Assembly: GCA_023614405.1 (NCBI GenBank)
Contig: CM042684.1
Coordinates: 533,990,682 to 534,054,681 of the forward strand
Length of the DNA: 64,000 bases
DNA from: Avena insularis
Taxonomy: Eukaryota; Streptophyta; Magnoliopsida; Poales; Poaceae
Direction of reading: 5' to 3'
The number at the start of each line of letters is the position of its first letter. The stretch's first letter is position 1. The notes below the pieces were generated by a model. That model had not been told where the DNA came from and searched no databases. It was given only the letters and a program-made list of their open reading frames with translations. The translations under genes and the position numbers were made by a program. This document shows positions 35,615-48,294 of this stretch, piece after piece.

Positions 35615-36473
35615 TCATGGGCCAAGGTTGAGTTTCTCCATAGGCTTGTTCAACTTGTTCTTCATCTTTTCTGGACAATTGCTTGCATAGTGTCCTGGGT
35701 TCTTGCAATTGAAACAGTGGATGTCTTCAAGTTCCTTGCGTAGTTCTTGTGGACAAGTGGCTACATAGTGGCCTAGCTCTTTGCAGTTGTTGCACACTAC
35801 TTGGCCGATCTCTTTATTCTTCGGGTTCTCTGGGCATCCACTGGGGTAGTGTCCCATTTCCTTACATTTACGACATTGCACAAGGCTCATGTCCTGTCTT
35901 GGCTTCTTGGGTTTCTTTGATCCTTTGAATTGGGTTGTCTTGTTTGGAGGTATGAGTGGTCCTTTTCCTTTGTCATCATCATTTTTGGCATACTTGGATC
36001 CTTCTTGTTTCCTTTGTTCAACAATGGCATAGATGGGGCATTGGGTAGGGACATGGTCGTTTCCTTCACAAAGGTAGCAAGTAGCTTGAGAAGTAGGACA
36101 TTGTCCAATAGGATGTTTCTCTTCACAGTTGGGGCATTGATCTTCATGCTCCTTGGAAGTATGGTCCTTGTCTCCACAAATAATGCAAGCTGGGTCTCCA
36201 TCTAGAATAACATTCTTGTCATCCTTGTTGTCATACACTCTTTTGGGATAGTTTTCTTCTATGCTGATCATTTGATTAGTCACCTTAAGCATCAGTTGGG
36301 ATTGTTCCTCCAAAAACTTTTGCAGTGCTGGATCTTTATCACTATTGCTGGCTATGAACTGAGCTGTTAGTTGGTTCAACTGGTTTTTGGGTTGCTATGA
36401 GTTCTCTCATGTTGTCCTCTTGATTGTTGTTGCTGTCACCATCCTTGATGTTGGAGTTTCTTGGAGAAGTCAT
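35615..36473 (-). CDS. Gag-like zinc-knuckle protein of the LARD-like element, one frameshift near the N-terminus
   Basis: The likely start is the ATG at 36473 (MTSPRNSNIKDGDSNNNQED). About 28 codons later a frameshift near 36385-36395 is needed to reach the main 254-codon frame (LTAQFIASNSDKDPALQKF). The C-terminal two thirds is a series of knuckles. Four are canonical C-x2-C-x4-H-x4-C: CYLCEGNDHVPTQC, CRKCKEMGHYPSGC, CNNCKELGHYVATC, CFNCKNPGHYASNC. Two are variant: CIICGDKDH-x4-H and CPNCEEKHPIGQC. Lysine-rich linkers separate them (GSKKPKKPRQD). No capsid domain is visible. The product should bind single-stranded nucleic acid, probably the element's own RNA. Six knuckles is more than the one or two of usual plant Gag. 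Since upstream in-frame codons contain a TAG, this copy may make only a truncated protein. Confidence 0.75.
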
Positions 36474-36479
36474 CTATTT

Positions 36480-37173
36480 GGGGTTGGATTTGGGGTTAGA
36501 ATAGGCAAAAGATTTCTAAGGGAATAATTCTAATCACACACATCACAATTCACACAAACAATGTGCAAGCAATCACAAACAAACACTCCACTCAAACAAA
36601 AAATTTCAAGCACATACTTAGGCAACAAAATAATTTTGTTACACCACATAAGTTGGTGGGTTTGACTTAAACTAAATATGGTGGTCCATCTATATGGTTC
36701 ACTTGTGATCTTTCCATCCTTCTTGGTTGATTCTTCTTGAATGAGATCTTTGTATCCTTGGGAGAATTCTTGTGTCTTGGTCACAAAACTTCAAAGGTGA
36801 TGATGGCTCCTTCTAAGTTGTTTTTCCTTAGTCTTCAAGTCTTGAGTAATATTTCTTGTCTCACTTGTAGTCTTTAGTGTTATCCAAGTTGGAAGTCCTT
36901 GGTAAATATGCTGAAGATGTTGAAGTCATTTGAGTTGAAGAAGTTGAAGTCATTAGAGTTGATGAAGTCCTTTGCACATGATGAAGTCTTTGGCCATGGG
37001 GTAGGTTTTTCCATCAAGTTTGAATATAGATGAGAAGTAGAGTTGAAACCAAAATGATTGAGGAAAGAGTTTACAAGATTGTTTTTGTAAATAAGTTTTT
37101 GGAATAAGACAACTCCTATTTTCTAAGGGGTTTTGTCCAATCCTAGGGTTACAAATCCTACAGGCAACACAAT
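36480..37173 (-). other. Leader between primer site and zinc-knuckle gene
   Basis: About 700 bp of AT-rich sequence. Read on the plus strand it has repeats of TGAAGTC/AAGTTGAAG (36900-36990). No domain-bearing frame. It would be the packaging leader of the element RNA by position; that is inference. Confidence 0.45.
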
Positions 37174-37185
37174 GCTCTGATACCA
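37174..37185 (-). other. Primer binding site of LARD-like element
   Basis: On the minus strand TGGTATCAGAGC lies 3 bases after the LTR end (CCTTACA). It is complementary to the initiator Met-tRNA 3' end and fixes the element's orientation. Confidence 0.85.
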
Positions 37186-37188
37186 TTC

Positions 37189-40100
37189 TGTAAGGTCCCC
37201 GACCTTTAATAAGATTGAGCCCCCTGTGTTTACAATGCTAGTCCCTGGATCAATAGCTAGCATCCACAGTTTAGATGTAATATCAAGAAACAAAGGTCAT
37301 AATACAACTTTATAACGAGGAATAAAATAATTTATTACATCAAACATAGCTCATGGGCTATTTACATTACATTGCAGCGGAATAACTATAGTCATGGGTC
37401 CTTCATCTTCAAAGTGCCACAGGCAGATGTTGGTTGTAGACTTTGTAATCCTAATCAATCAATCTTCACTAAAATCAATCAAACCTGCAACATTACAAAT
37501 TACAGCCACAAGGGTCAATACATTTAAATTGTATTGGCAAGTGATACTTTGGTAGTATAGTGGAGTCTAACATCTATATGCATTTGGCTAAGTGGAGTTG
37601 AGGCTTGCATTGCTCAAAATAGATTTTTCCCTATCATTTTGAAAATACTAAGTTTTTGTTTGGCAAAAACTTTCCCAAGGCATCTACCAATCAAAGACTG
37701 AAGATCCTTTCCAAGGCATCTACCAATCAAAGACTGAAGTGCTTGGCAAAAATTATTGCAAAAACTTTCCCAAGGCATCTACCAATCAAGGACTGAAGAT
37801 CCTTTCCAAGGCATCTACCAATCAAAGACTGAAGTGCTTGGCAAAATCATTTTTCCTCAATCAAAGATTTCAAGATCCTTGTACCAAGCCATCTCTCCAT
37901 CAAAGATTGAAGAATTCACACAACCCTTGTTCACCCACAAGTTTTAATTTAGAAATTGGAATGATGAGATTCTTGATTGCTTCCATGTCTTGATGCTCAA
38001 ATTGTCCTTTACCAGGGACATGGCTAAGTACTTAGATTTTTCACTCTGCAGAGGTGGTGCACTTTCCCCACAAGACTTGGTTTCCCAAGACAAGATCTTT
38101 CAGAAGCTTTTCCTTAGACCATCATGGACGCGCTCCAACCTATCAAACACTACCACCAACTGTCCATATGGCTAAGTTCTTGCAACCTATATGATCATGG
38201 CAGAGCCCATATTGCCAAGTGGCTGCACTTGAAGCTTCTCAACATTTGACATCTCAAATCTCTTTGTTCCTGGGTGGCCATCCACAAGTGAGATACACAA
38301 GCCAAGTCCATGGTCTTGTGAAACACTCAACACAAACCATTCCTTCCATTCCACCCAGGTGATTTATTCATTTAGTTGTTTTATTAATCAAAACACAAGT
38401 CCTCAGACTTAGAAATTTTCCATAGCATGAATATATATTCCACCCTTGTTTTCTATTAGCTAGGCTAAGCTTGGTAGTAATAGGATTCCTAACTTAGGAA
38501 AATCCTACTAAGGATTCATCTACTAGGTTTTCCTATAGCAAAGTCTATACTTAGCAAAACAAAAACCATGCAAGTTTTACTTAGCAAAAACACTAATGCA
38601 TAGTGAAAATAATGGGACAAAAGTATGAAGCATCACTTGCCTTTTTGGTAGAGTATGGGTTCACTCCTTGTCCTTGCAACAATCACACTCTTCAAGTCAC
38701 TACAAATCAATCAATCAAGGCACAAACTCAATCTACCAATCAAGCAAAACACCAAATCAACTAGCATTCCATAAATCAATCAAGCATCAATTCACACACA
38801 CTAAACTAAGAAAACTAGGTCATGCATGGGAGTATGCACAAGATAGTTTATTTTGCAAAGAGGGTCTCTAATAGATTCCTAAACTTTGTAAGATCCAAAT
38901 TGGTCATTTACCAAAGTGGCAAAGTTATTAGCAAAAGGTTTCACCTCAAAAACCATTTTCAAAACAAAGTACCATTTTATGTGGTGTAAAAATATTTTTA
39001 CTAAGGCATTAACCTATAGGGTTCACCCAATATGAGTTGCTATTGCAAAACTTGGTGTTTGGGTCAGTAGGTTTGGTCCAAAACATTTTCTCTAAAGTTT
39101 TCTTTTACAAAAACATTTTCATAAACAAAACAATAGTTTTGTTTGGCTAGAAATGGACTAAACTAATTAATCCATTCTAAACCTTTCCAAATTCATTTTC
39201 CAAAACATGGAGGTTGGTCTCTAGGGTCAGTAAGGTCACAACAAACCAATTTGCAAAGGTTTTAACCTTAAAAACATTTTAAAACAATTTTTCTACTCTA
39301 ATCAAGCAAACAAAAGAATCTGCAAAATCAAGCAAACTAACAGTTACTATTTGCTAAACTAAAGGCAGGGTTGGTTAGGGCTTGTTCTCCTGAATCCAAC
39401 GACATAAAATTTGTAATTTTTGGACGTGTGGATCCAAAGATACAAGGGTTTGAAGTTTGCAAGAAATTCTGTTTTCAAATCTGTTTTTAAACAGAACAAG
39501 GGACACGCGGAAGTATTCTATTGGACGGTACCGGTTCGGCCGGATCATGGCTGTGGGGCGTTGGATCAAATCTAATCGCACGGTCCATAAAGCATACCTC
39601 TTCGCGACTAAGTGGATCTATCCTATTCGTTCGATCTAAATCGAATGGTCAGAATCGTCGCCAAAGCAATGGCCGGTGGCTAGCGGGCGGTGAGTCGGTC
39701 GACGACGGAGGCGACGCTACAGGAGGTGAGGGAGAGAGGGAAGATGCTCACCGGGCTCAGGGGGTCATGGAGATGCTCAACATACTCGCGGTTGGTCAAG
39801 GGGCGCTCTGGTTCAGCCGCGATTCCTCGCCGGAGTAGAGGACGGCGACGGATGCGTCGGGTGGTTGTCGTGGGCAGTGCTGTGATTCACCCCAAGGCAT
39901 AACAAGGACGCTGTTAGATGCGCTGGACCAAGGCAAGGTTGAGTGCGTGAAGGATAGGGCTCGGGGTGGTCGGCTCTTACCAGGAAATGTCGCCGGAGAA
40001 GAAGCAGACACGGCGGTGCTCTGAGCTTGTCGAAGACGAGGATAGAGGACGCCCTAAGACCATTAGATTGTACCATTAGGTTCGCAAGAGGGAGGCGAGT

Positions 40101-41984
40101 ATGTGTGCGTGAACTAGAGGTAGAGGGGCGACCGGAATCTACCTGTGGGGCTCGTCGGAGAAAGAGGCAAACGGTGGCGCTGTCAGAGCTTGTCATAGCC
40201 GATGCTCTAGGGTGCCCGCGGTTGAGAGGAGGGTGCTGGGAGATGCGTCTGGAAGTGGGTAAGCTACCAGCGTGCTCAGGGAGGCTAGGGGCGGTGTGAA
40301 CTGGCCGGAATTCGTCGGAGATTGTGGTCGGAGCAGAGGAGCTCGAGGAGGAATTGGGGGCGGTCTGGTGGCGTGCATGGGGAGGAGACAGAGGGGAACG
40401 AGTGAGGAGGGAGAGGCGATTTAACGAGCGGGGTCACTGCGAGGAATTACTCAGGCATTAAGGCGAATTAAGCCGGAGAATTCAGCGGTAAACGGCCATG
40501 TGAGGGGGGGGACGGAGTCGCGGGGAGGAAGAAGGGGTCGTGGCTGTGGGGTCCTCTGGTCAGTGGGAAAGGGAGGGGGAACGGGGTCCACTTGTCATTC
40601 ACTCAGTGGGTTTCTTTCGCAGTGAAGAAAAACGGTTCGGGGCGTGGGTGAGAACGATGACTCAGCGGTGGGGTCTGTTGTCAGCGAGAGGGAGAGAGGA
40701 GGAGTGGGTCCTGTTATGTGGATCGAGTGGGTTCACTAATTGGTGCGAAACGTTTTTCTGCGCGAGAGGGAACTAGGCTGGTTACTGGGCCTTAGTGGGT
40801 TGCTGGGCTGGGCTATCCTTTTTCCTATTTTTTTTTCTGTCTGTTTTCTTTTTCCATTTCTAATTCTATTTCTGTTTTGAATTCTCAATCAATTATTCAA
40901 ACAATCAAACCATTCAAACAATTCAAACAATCACTCAACTTTGTATTTTGAATTTGGTTCTGTTTATCAACATAATCCAAATTCCAAAATAAATTAATAT
41001 TTTTATTCATTTTAGGATCCATTTAATAATTAAATAAAATGGATCTTTAGTTATTTAAAAAAAAATAGGGTTTGATTTATTTAACAAAACTTCCATTTAA
41101 AATCCAAATACTTTCAAAACCAAACCAGTAGGTTTTATTTGAAAAATAAGGATATTTGGAAATCTTGTATTAAAATAACCTTTTAGGTTCCATTAATACT
41201 TAGATAAATGGACCTTAGTTAATAATCCATATAGGATTTGTTTATTTAAAAACTTTATTTTGAAATCTAAAATAAAACCAAAACACTTTAGTAGGTTTTA
41301 TTTTGAGAAATCAAAATTCTTGGAAAACTTATTTAAAATAAATAAGTTTTAGTGTTTATTTAAAATGGGAAAAGCCTTTACTTAAATAAAATTGGATATT
41401 TAAATCCTTATTATTTTATTTAAATAAATCCTTTACTCATTTTATCAAAACAAAATATTTTATTATAAAAGCTTGGCCAAAATTAATTTGGCTTTATTAA
41501 ATGTTTATCTTTTTAATCCCTTTAGGATTATTTGTTCACTAATTGGTATGGGTTTTTGGTAAGGCTTTATTAGCTTTGGAAATTCAATTTCCTTATCTTC
41601 ATAAGATTTTATTTATGGTTCCAAACTAAGTGAAACCAATCTCTATGGTCTTACTTGATCCTTTGTGAATATTTGTTGATCAATTTTTGTATGGATCAAA
41701 TCCGTGGATTTGGAGATAACTTGGAAATGGTTTTTATTCCATTAGGGTCTAGGATTTTGGATTTATTTTCCAAGTGTTCAAATTTCCAGATACATTCATT
41801 GAGGAATGCATTTCTCTTGATTTGGATTTGTTGAACTCAAACTTTAACCAAAGTTTGTTCAGGATGGGATTTTAAGTTTCCTTTTAGAAACAAAAGTTTC
41901 TTTTCACCCTGATTTTCAACAAAATTTATTTTGTTTATTTACTTTTTTCACATTACAAGATTTGGAAAATCTTGGGATGTGACA
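37189..41984 (-). repeat. 5' LTR of the LARD-like element (4796 bp)
   Basis: Partner of 30637-35425. Differences are few and concentrated in the GC-rich block (for example about 39655-39715 against 33100-33160). The 37-bp repeat cluster recurs at about 37674-37912. Confidence 0.9.
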
Positions 41985-41989
41985 TCTAT

Positions 41990-44981
41990 GTAGTAAGAGG
42001 ACAAGATCAAGTGTGTGTGAACTTATATGTGACAAGCGTTCCTGAGGACTGCATGGATTTACTTAGCATATATATTTCTACACAACATGGTGAATATCTT
42101 GTCAAGTTTCACTCCCTTAGGGCAGAGCCTAAATTTGTTGCAGCCATATATATGAGCAAAATGCACCACTTATGATGGGTCCTAGAGACATTTTCATGAT
42201 CATCTAAGAATAATTAAGACCTAAATGTCCCACCATAGCAATTAGTTCATGGGTCCCCGACATAAATCCCTCTAATGCAACTCAAAGTAATGGAAAACAG
42301 TTTCTGTTATTCCGTCCCTTCCAACCCCCATCATTGCATTCAAGTGTTCCCCTATGATCCCATATAGGTGAAGTAATATGCAGTCGACGTTCGCATAAAA
42401 CCATCATAGAACAACATAAAAGATAAAAACTTGACCACATACTCATTGCATATTATATGGAAATCATAGCCAATTCATCCTATGCCCTCAAGAACATGGG
42501 GATCTACTCACAAGTGACAAACATGATGTGGATCAGTGGCATATAGATTACAACACAGTCCGAAAATATAATCTCTCCACCAAATAAAGACTAGATGCCA
42601 ATAACAAACATGCAAATAGCCCTTAAAACAATATCCAGGGTTCAATCAATCACAAACTATGAGGAGAACGAGGTGAATCTTGGAGATGGTATTGGTGATG
42701 ATGATGGTGCTGGTGGAGATGTTGATGGAGAGGCATCCCCTACACCAAGGAGGAGTTGTGATGATGATGGCGCCGATTTTCCCCTCACCGGAGGCTCCGG
42801 TGCAGAAGGATCTGCCCTCTCCCGGAGTAGGAGAAGACTTTCGCCTCCACCGCTGCCTCTGTAAATCGTGGGAAATATATGGCGTAGGTTTTCTAGCGAT
42901 ACGGAGGCGTCTGTAAAAAGGAGGAGCCGAGGTGATGCTCGAGGGACGAAAGATCCTGGAGGGCACGCCTAGTAAGGGAGGGCATGCCCTCTGGCCTCTT
43001 TCGGGCCTCTGGGCTCCTCTCGTGTGCTTCTTTGGCCCATTATCCATCTCTAGGTGAAAAACTCATCACGTATTTTTTTCCTTCAATTTGTAGGCGTCCA
43101 GAAGGTCCCTGAAATAACAAGATACGAAAAATGAGGTTTTTTGCCTCCCGGAAATTAAATACCAATGAAGAGGACTTTGTAGGAAAGTCCCATAAATCAA
43201 CTAAAAATGCATAAGTAATGATGGATCATGGAAAATATGATTCTAAACAGAGCATATAAGTTCCTATAATGATGATGCAAAATGCAATCAACTCCCCAAG
43301 CATAAACCTTTGCTTATCCTCGAGCAAATAAGCGAATAGATCATAATTATGTATTAATGATCTTATGGTTGATAATAAAATACGAGCATTCCATCGTCAA
43401 CTTATGCATATTCATTTGTCCAAAAGATATATGAATTAACAATCATACAAATGTGGGCTACATAGATAGAAATTATCATCTACTCCTTACTTTTGAACAA
43501 ACTAACCATCCCATGTTAGACAATTGAACAAGTCTCAAGTTTATCATACACTTTGCTATAATAGCTTGCAGGGCTTTTTAACAGCTTTGTTTGACTTTTG
43601 GCTATGCCTTTGCAACAAAGATAAAATGTCTCATAAAACAACCAGTTGAAAAGAGAATAATTTAAACAACAAGATAAATACGATGTTTGACTTTGTCAAG
43701 AACTTTCACCACTTTTTACATGGCATCAGTTAACGGTCTTGGCCTCCTAGTAACCAGTATAAACCTTATTTATGGGTCTTTCAATCATGTCATATGCTCT
43801 AAATAACTTTTTCTTTTCATTCCATGGCTAGCCGAATTCTCGGGTACCTGCCTTTCCAACACTTTTCCCTAGAGCATATGTATTGAAATACCCATGACCC
43901 TCAGTTTACGCGTTGATTACTAAGTAGAACAAGAGTATCTCATGTCCCCTTGGCATCTATCTCTTCCCAACCATTTGTTCTATAAAACTCCCTATCTACA
44001 TCACAAATTCACAGTTTTCCTTTTTTATTAAGTGTAGCATCACTTGCATGGATTTTCCTTAATTGCAAGTTTCTACATATTGAGAGGTTCTATGCTTGTC
44101 CAACATGCTCAAGTTAATTCAATTCAAGATAAGATGCAGTTGAAACTTCTACATATGATGCGCACATCCGCATGACTGTTACCCATAGATCCCCCAAACA
44201 AGAGAATCATGGATGACACCATACTTTATATTTTATTCAAAACCACTCAACCAAGGATACATGATAGTTCTCTAAGAGCTCTTTAAGCACTGGAAAAATC
44301 GATACCTAATGGATGTAGGCAAAAACTTCATAATGATCATGCACCAGAAGCAAATATAATAAACTAAAAAGCATAAAAGATGGTGGAACTCCCCCAAGCT
44401 TGAGTATCAATGTGGATCTCCTAAGCAATGGCCTTCAGGACTTCATCATTGGTGGCGCTTCTAATCTTTAGCAGAGCTGCGTGTAACTTTTTGTTGACTA
44501 TAACCTGTTCCTCCCACTTGGCCTTTTAAATCTTGAGATCTTCCTCCAGCTTTTCTATCGTCTCTATCCAAACTATAGAGTTTGCTTGCATGTTCCTGAC
44601 GTACTTTGTGTCCACCGCCTTGTCCACCGCCTCTGCGTAGTCCTACAACGATGTAATGTGACGGTGTGAGCCAGATGAGTGCCTCTCTTCATTAGCAATT
44701 TGTCGGTGTAGTGAGTCGATCCGTGCTTGAAGATATGGGTCGATCAAGCCCCTAAACAGTGGTTCTTCAATCTCCCTCATCCTTGTGGCTCTGTCTTCAA
44801 GTTGGTTCCTTCAGAGGCCATTGTTCCTTGGATCTTCTTCTCCCCTTTGGACATGGCTCCTTGGGGGAGAGCTCTACCATGAGGTCATGTTAGATGCACA
44901 TGGGAATCCTCCTACTAGGGTGCTCCACCTTGAAGACATGGCTTGATGTAGCGATGAGATCTGAAAGACAGAGGCAGAAAA
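41990..44981. mobile_element. Right part of older transposon-like DNA
   Basis: This continues the sequence interrupted by the LARD-like element. It includes a short open stretch rich in D, G and P codons (42680-42860), and segments (GGAACTCCCCCAAGCTTGAG at 44386) like non-coding parts of grass LTR elements. No protein domain, intact LTR pair or terminal repeats could be delimited. No cellular gene seen across 42.0-44.9 kb. Confidence 0.4.
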
Positions 44982-45088
44982 CAAGCCGGCGAATGTTCTC
45001 AGGATCCCTCTCTGGTTGATCTGGTCCCTCAATGCAATTCGAATCATTGCATACTTTGCCTCATCTGATAGGGATGTGACCATCAACC
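44982..45088 (+). pseudogene. Chimeric gene fragment: GC-island piece fused to DUF4220 exon piece
   Basis: 44997-45088 matches 23814-23905 of the intact DUF4220 gene with only two differences (encoding IPLWLIWSLNAIRIIAYFAS). 44982-44999 matches 26539-26556 exactly over 18 bases. The two matches overlap by TCT at the joint, and their order is reversed relative to the source region. It is too short to encode a product. It looks like filler DNA at a repaired break or a transposon-captured mosaic. It lies about 350 bp upstream of the promoter motifs of the RGG-protein gene. Confidence 0.8.
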
Positions 45089-45442
45089 ACATATCCATTG
45101 TCTTATGGTCATTTTTCCTTGCACATAAACCACATATTTAGCAAGGACCTTGTCACATTTTGTTCAAGGCTTTCTAGATTGTTTTGTAACTCTTTCTTTT
45201 TTCAAGAGGATAATCATTTTTGTTTCTTAATCGTTTGTTTTCTACTGCCTCGGTTTTAACAAGCTAAAATTAGCCTAGCAAAACATCTTATATTTAATAT
45301 TAGGGGTAACAAATCTTAGAGGATCAACGTACTAATGGAATTTGTCCATGAAGCTTTGCAAATAGACAGGCAAAATAAAACCAAAATCTCTTAAACAAAA
45401 AACTTCTCGCTTAGCGGGCTCAGATAGGCCGTTCACTCCTTA

Positions 45443-45820
45443 GGCCCATACAAAAAAGGACCCATCCACCCCAGGCCGACACCAGTGTCCGAAGCCCACG
45501 AGCGCCGAGGCAAAACCTCACTACAAATGACCAAAACAGCCCCACTCCAGCACTCGCCAAACCTCGGTCCGCACGTAATTTACCCGCACTTGGAGCCCCA
45601 GTTTCGTCATTCGCGGGTCCGAAAATGGAAACCGCACTGCGCTATCACACTTCACACGCACACGCGTAGCTTCAGCAGCAGACATCGCCTCCCACCTCAG
45701 AGCAGAGCCCAGCGGAGCTTGTTGTTGGCGGCTAGGGTTTTACAGCCTCTCCCCCAGCTCACTCCAAAGCCCTAACCCCTCCCCCCTCCCTCCCACCCGT
45801 CCGGGTTTAGTTTAGGGTTC
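45443..45820 (+). promoter_or_regulatory. Promoter and 5' UTR motifs of RGG-protein gene: site II and telo-box elements
   Basis: TGGGCC reads on the minus strand at 45443-45448, and TGGGCT at about 45492-45497; these are site II (TGGGCY) motifs. AGGGTTTT at 45733-45740, CCCTAACC at about 45771-45778 and TTAGGGTT at 45812-45819 are telo-box type motifs (AAACCCTAA family). In plants this pair is typical of genes for ribosomal and translation proteins. No clear TATA box seen. TCP-type factors would be the expected binders; that is inference from the motif class. Confidence 0.55.
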
Positions 45821-45864
45821 GGGACTGCGGCTGGTGCTCCTGCTGTGCGGCGGCGGCGGGAATC

Positions 45865-48294
45865 ATGTCCAACCAGTTCGATCTCCTCGGGGACGTCGAC
45901 AGCGACGACCACGCCCAGCTCATCGCCGCCGCCGAGAAGAAGAAGGCCGCCGCAGTCAAGCCGGCGCCGGTCGCGGCCAAGCTGGCCGCCAAGCTTCCCA
46001 TCAAGCCCCCGCCGCCCGGCCAAGCCGGTGAGCTTCGAATCCTCCCTTTGCTTTCGATGCCTCCCTTTCTCTCTCTAGTACCGATGCGCCCGTCTGGTTG
46101 CTGGATGGATCTCTAGATGGGTTTGCAACCCGCAAATTTTAACACACTACGAACTGCTGCTCATTTGGTACTCTGCGATGCGTTGCTCTGCTCTGGTTGC
46201 AGTTGACGACGGGAGGAACTTCCGAGACGGGGCCGGGCGCGGGAGAGGCGGCCGCGGAGGCAGGACCGGCCCGAGGCGGGACTATGGCGACGCGAACGCC
46301 AACGGCTTCGACGGAGGGTACGGCGGTGGCGGCGGATTTGGGGGCGGCGGAGTGGCCCGCGGCGGTGAGGACGGTGAGGGTAGGGGCCGTGGGCCGCGCC
46401 AGCCGTACCGTGGGGGAGGCGGCCGCCGCGGCGGGTACACCGACGGGCAGACCGGGGACGAGTACGGTGGGCGCCCGCACCGGTCCTACGAGCGCCACAG
46501 CGGCACCGGACGCGGCTACGGGATGAAGCGCGACGGGGCTGGCCGTGGCAACTGGGGAACTGCGACTGATGAAGGACTTCCGCAGTTAAGATTGATCATG
46601 TTTGAAGCTTTCGTTTCATGGCCTGTGTCGATTCTGTTTGCTTATGATGTATAGAGTTTGACGCTTTTGTATGGTGTGGTTGGTGATCAGGGAAAGTGTG
46701 GAGGCTGTTAACACTGAAGAGACTGTTGTTGTGACTGAGGATGAGAAGAAGCCTGAAGATGCACCACAGACCGAGGTTGAGAAGGTCAAGGAAGGTGCTG
46801 AGAATGAAGAGGAAGAGAAGGAGGCTGAGGAGGATAAGGTATATTTCTGGAATTCGCTGTTATTGATTCGTTGCATCGTGTATTGGCATGCTTATTTTGT
46901 ATTGGTGGCAAGGGTGATTGCAACTATCTTGCTGGACTGGACATACCAGGTGTCATGTTTTGCAAGCTTGGTACTATATATGCTATTCTAGGGATGTAAT
47001 GAAGTACCTCAATCCGTCTAAACTCTAGATGTTTGCTCTACACCTGCTTGCCTAATAGTGACTCCTTTTGTCACAGTACTGAAATGGTTTAGAATTGTTG
47101 ACCACTTAAAAGGGCTTACCTTTTTTTGTAAGGAATACTGAAATATGGTTGTCAGTGCTCTCACAGATGGGTTGCTAATGCTCAGATTTGCTTAGTCAAT
47201 AATAGTTGCTTCGTACAAAAGCATCCATTCTTTGATGTTAGGGCAATAGCTTTCCCCTGGAGTTTCTGGATTTCTGTTATCTAATTGATCTATTGAGTGC
47301 TGTTTGCCTTGTTGTTTGCGGTCCAGGTTAGCTTTGAGATATTCATGGGGTTGTATTGTGATGTTGGCGAATGTTCAGTTATAGTGCCAGTATCCCTTCA
47401 CCCTCTTCTTGGGATTCATTTATTTTCGACATGTTGAAACATTATGCTTCTGTATTGCTGTCTGTGCATGTTCTGCTTTTGTGCTGGTACTTTTACATGT
47501 TCCAGGTATCTCATTGCATGTTTGAATAGTTTGCCTGTGGCATGCTTGCACTAACTTATTTTAAACCCCTCTGATGTTTGCTTGCTGAGCGCAATTCACT
47601 GCTAAGAAAATGTTGCACATTCCATGTTATCATCCAAGTTCAGTTAAATCTGTCATCGAAATAACATGTACTCTGACCACCATTATGCAGGAGATGACCT
47701 TGGAGGAATATGAGAAAGTATTGGAGGAGAAGCGGAAAGCTTTGCTCGCACTAAAGGCTGAGGAGAGGAAAGTTGAAGTTGACAAGGAGCTGCAGTCCAT
47801 GCAACAGCTGTCGGTTAAGAAGGACGCTGATGAAGTATTCATCAAGCTGGTAATAAGCTGTACATTTTTCACTCTTTCTTCTGCATGTGGTCACATCGAT
47901 GTTAATTTTCCGCTTATCCCATGATGCAGGGCGCTGACAAGGACCTGAAGAAGAAAGAAAGTTCAGAAAGAGAGGAGCGTGCCAAGAAGGTATCCTGCAC
48001 ATTCTGTTTGTCTTCTCAGATTTGATCTGCGTAGCTGTTCTATCTTCTGAACTTCTATCTGAGTGTTCTGACTGTTCTGTCTTCCTTTCCTGCCTGAAGT
48101 CCCTCAGCATCAATGAATTCCTGAAGCCAGCTGAAGGCGAGAGGTACAACGGCCCTGGTGGCCGGGGCCGCGGCCGTGGCCTTAGGGGACGTGGCGAGGC
48201 ACATGGCGGTTACAACAGCGGTGGTGGTCGGCGACAAGCTCCTGCTCCAGCGATTGGTGACCAGGCTGAGTTCCCGACGCTCGGTGGGAAGTGA
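45865..48294 (+). CDS. RGGA-like: RGG-box mRNA-binding protein, HABP4/PAI-RBP1 (SERBP1/Stm1) family, six exons, 368 aa
   Basis: Exons: 45865-46027, 46203-46584, 46691-46838, 47691-47849, 47930-47989, 48100-48294. All introns are GT-AG and phases join exactly to 1107 bp. The N-terminus MSNQFDLLGDVDSDD is the Stm1-like start. Residues about 60-145 are a glycine/arginine-rich RGG segment. 148-174 hold the conserved RSYERHSGTGRGYGMKRD and GAGRGNWG signature. An acidic E/K stretch (185-231) and a charged helix (TLEEYEKVLEEKRKALLALK, 234-253) follow. The C-terminus has a second RGG region and QAEFPTLGGK. Family members bind mRNA and ribosomes (SERBP1, Stm1); the Arabidopsis RGG proteins are linked to stress responses. 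It is likely cytoplasmic and arginine-methylated. The telo-box/site II promoter fits a translation-related role. Intron 3 is the longest (about 850 bp). Confidence 0.94.

Larger units (their letters stand above)
30637..41984 (-). mobile_element. Non-autonomous large LTR element (LARD-like) with 4.8-kb LTRs
   Basis: An 11,348-bp element whose two LTRs (30637-35425 and 37189-41984) make up about 85% of its length. The internal region is only 1763 bp. Orientation is minus: the primer site reads TGGTATCAGAGC on the minus strand next to 37189, and a purine tract reads on the minus strand next to 35425. LTR ends on the minus strand are TGTCACATCCCAAG and GGACCTTACA. It lacks protease, RT, RNase H and integrase and encodes only a zinc-knuckle protein. 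Such an element must be mobilised by proteins from a relative. LTRs look nearly identical, so insertion is fairly recent. Confidence 0.9.

Noticed and set aside
42595..43047. Frames rich in D, G and P
   Set aside because: They sit in transposon-like DNA with similar low-complexity composition and show no domain on either strand.
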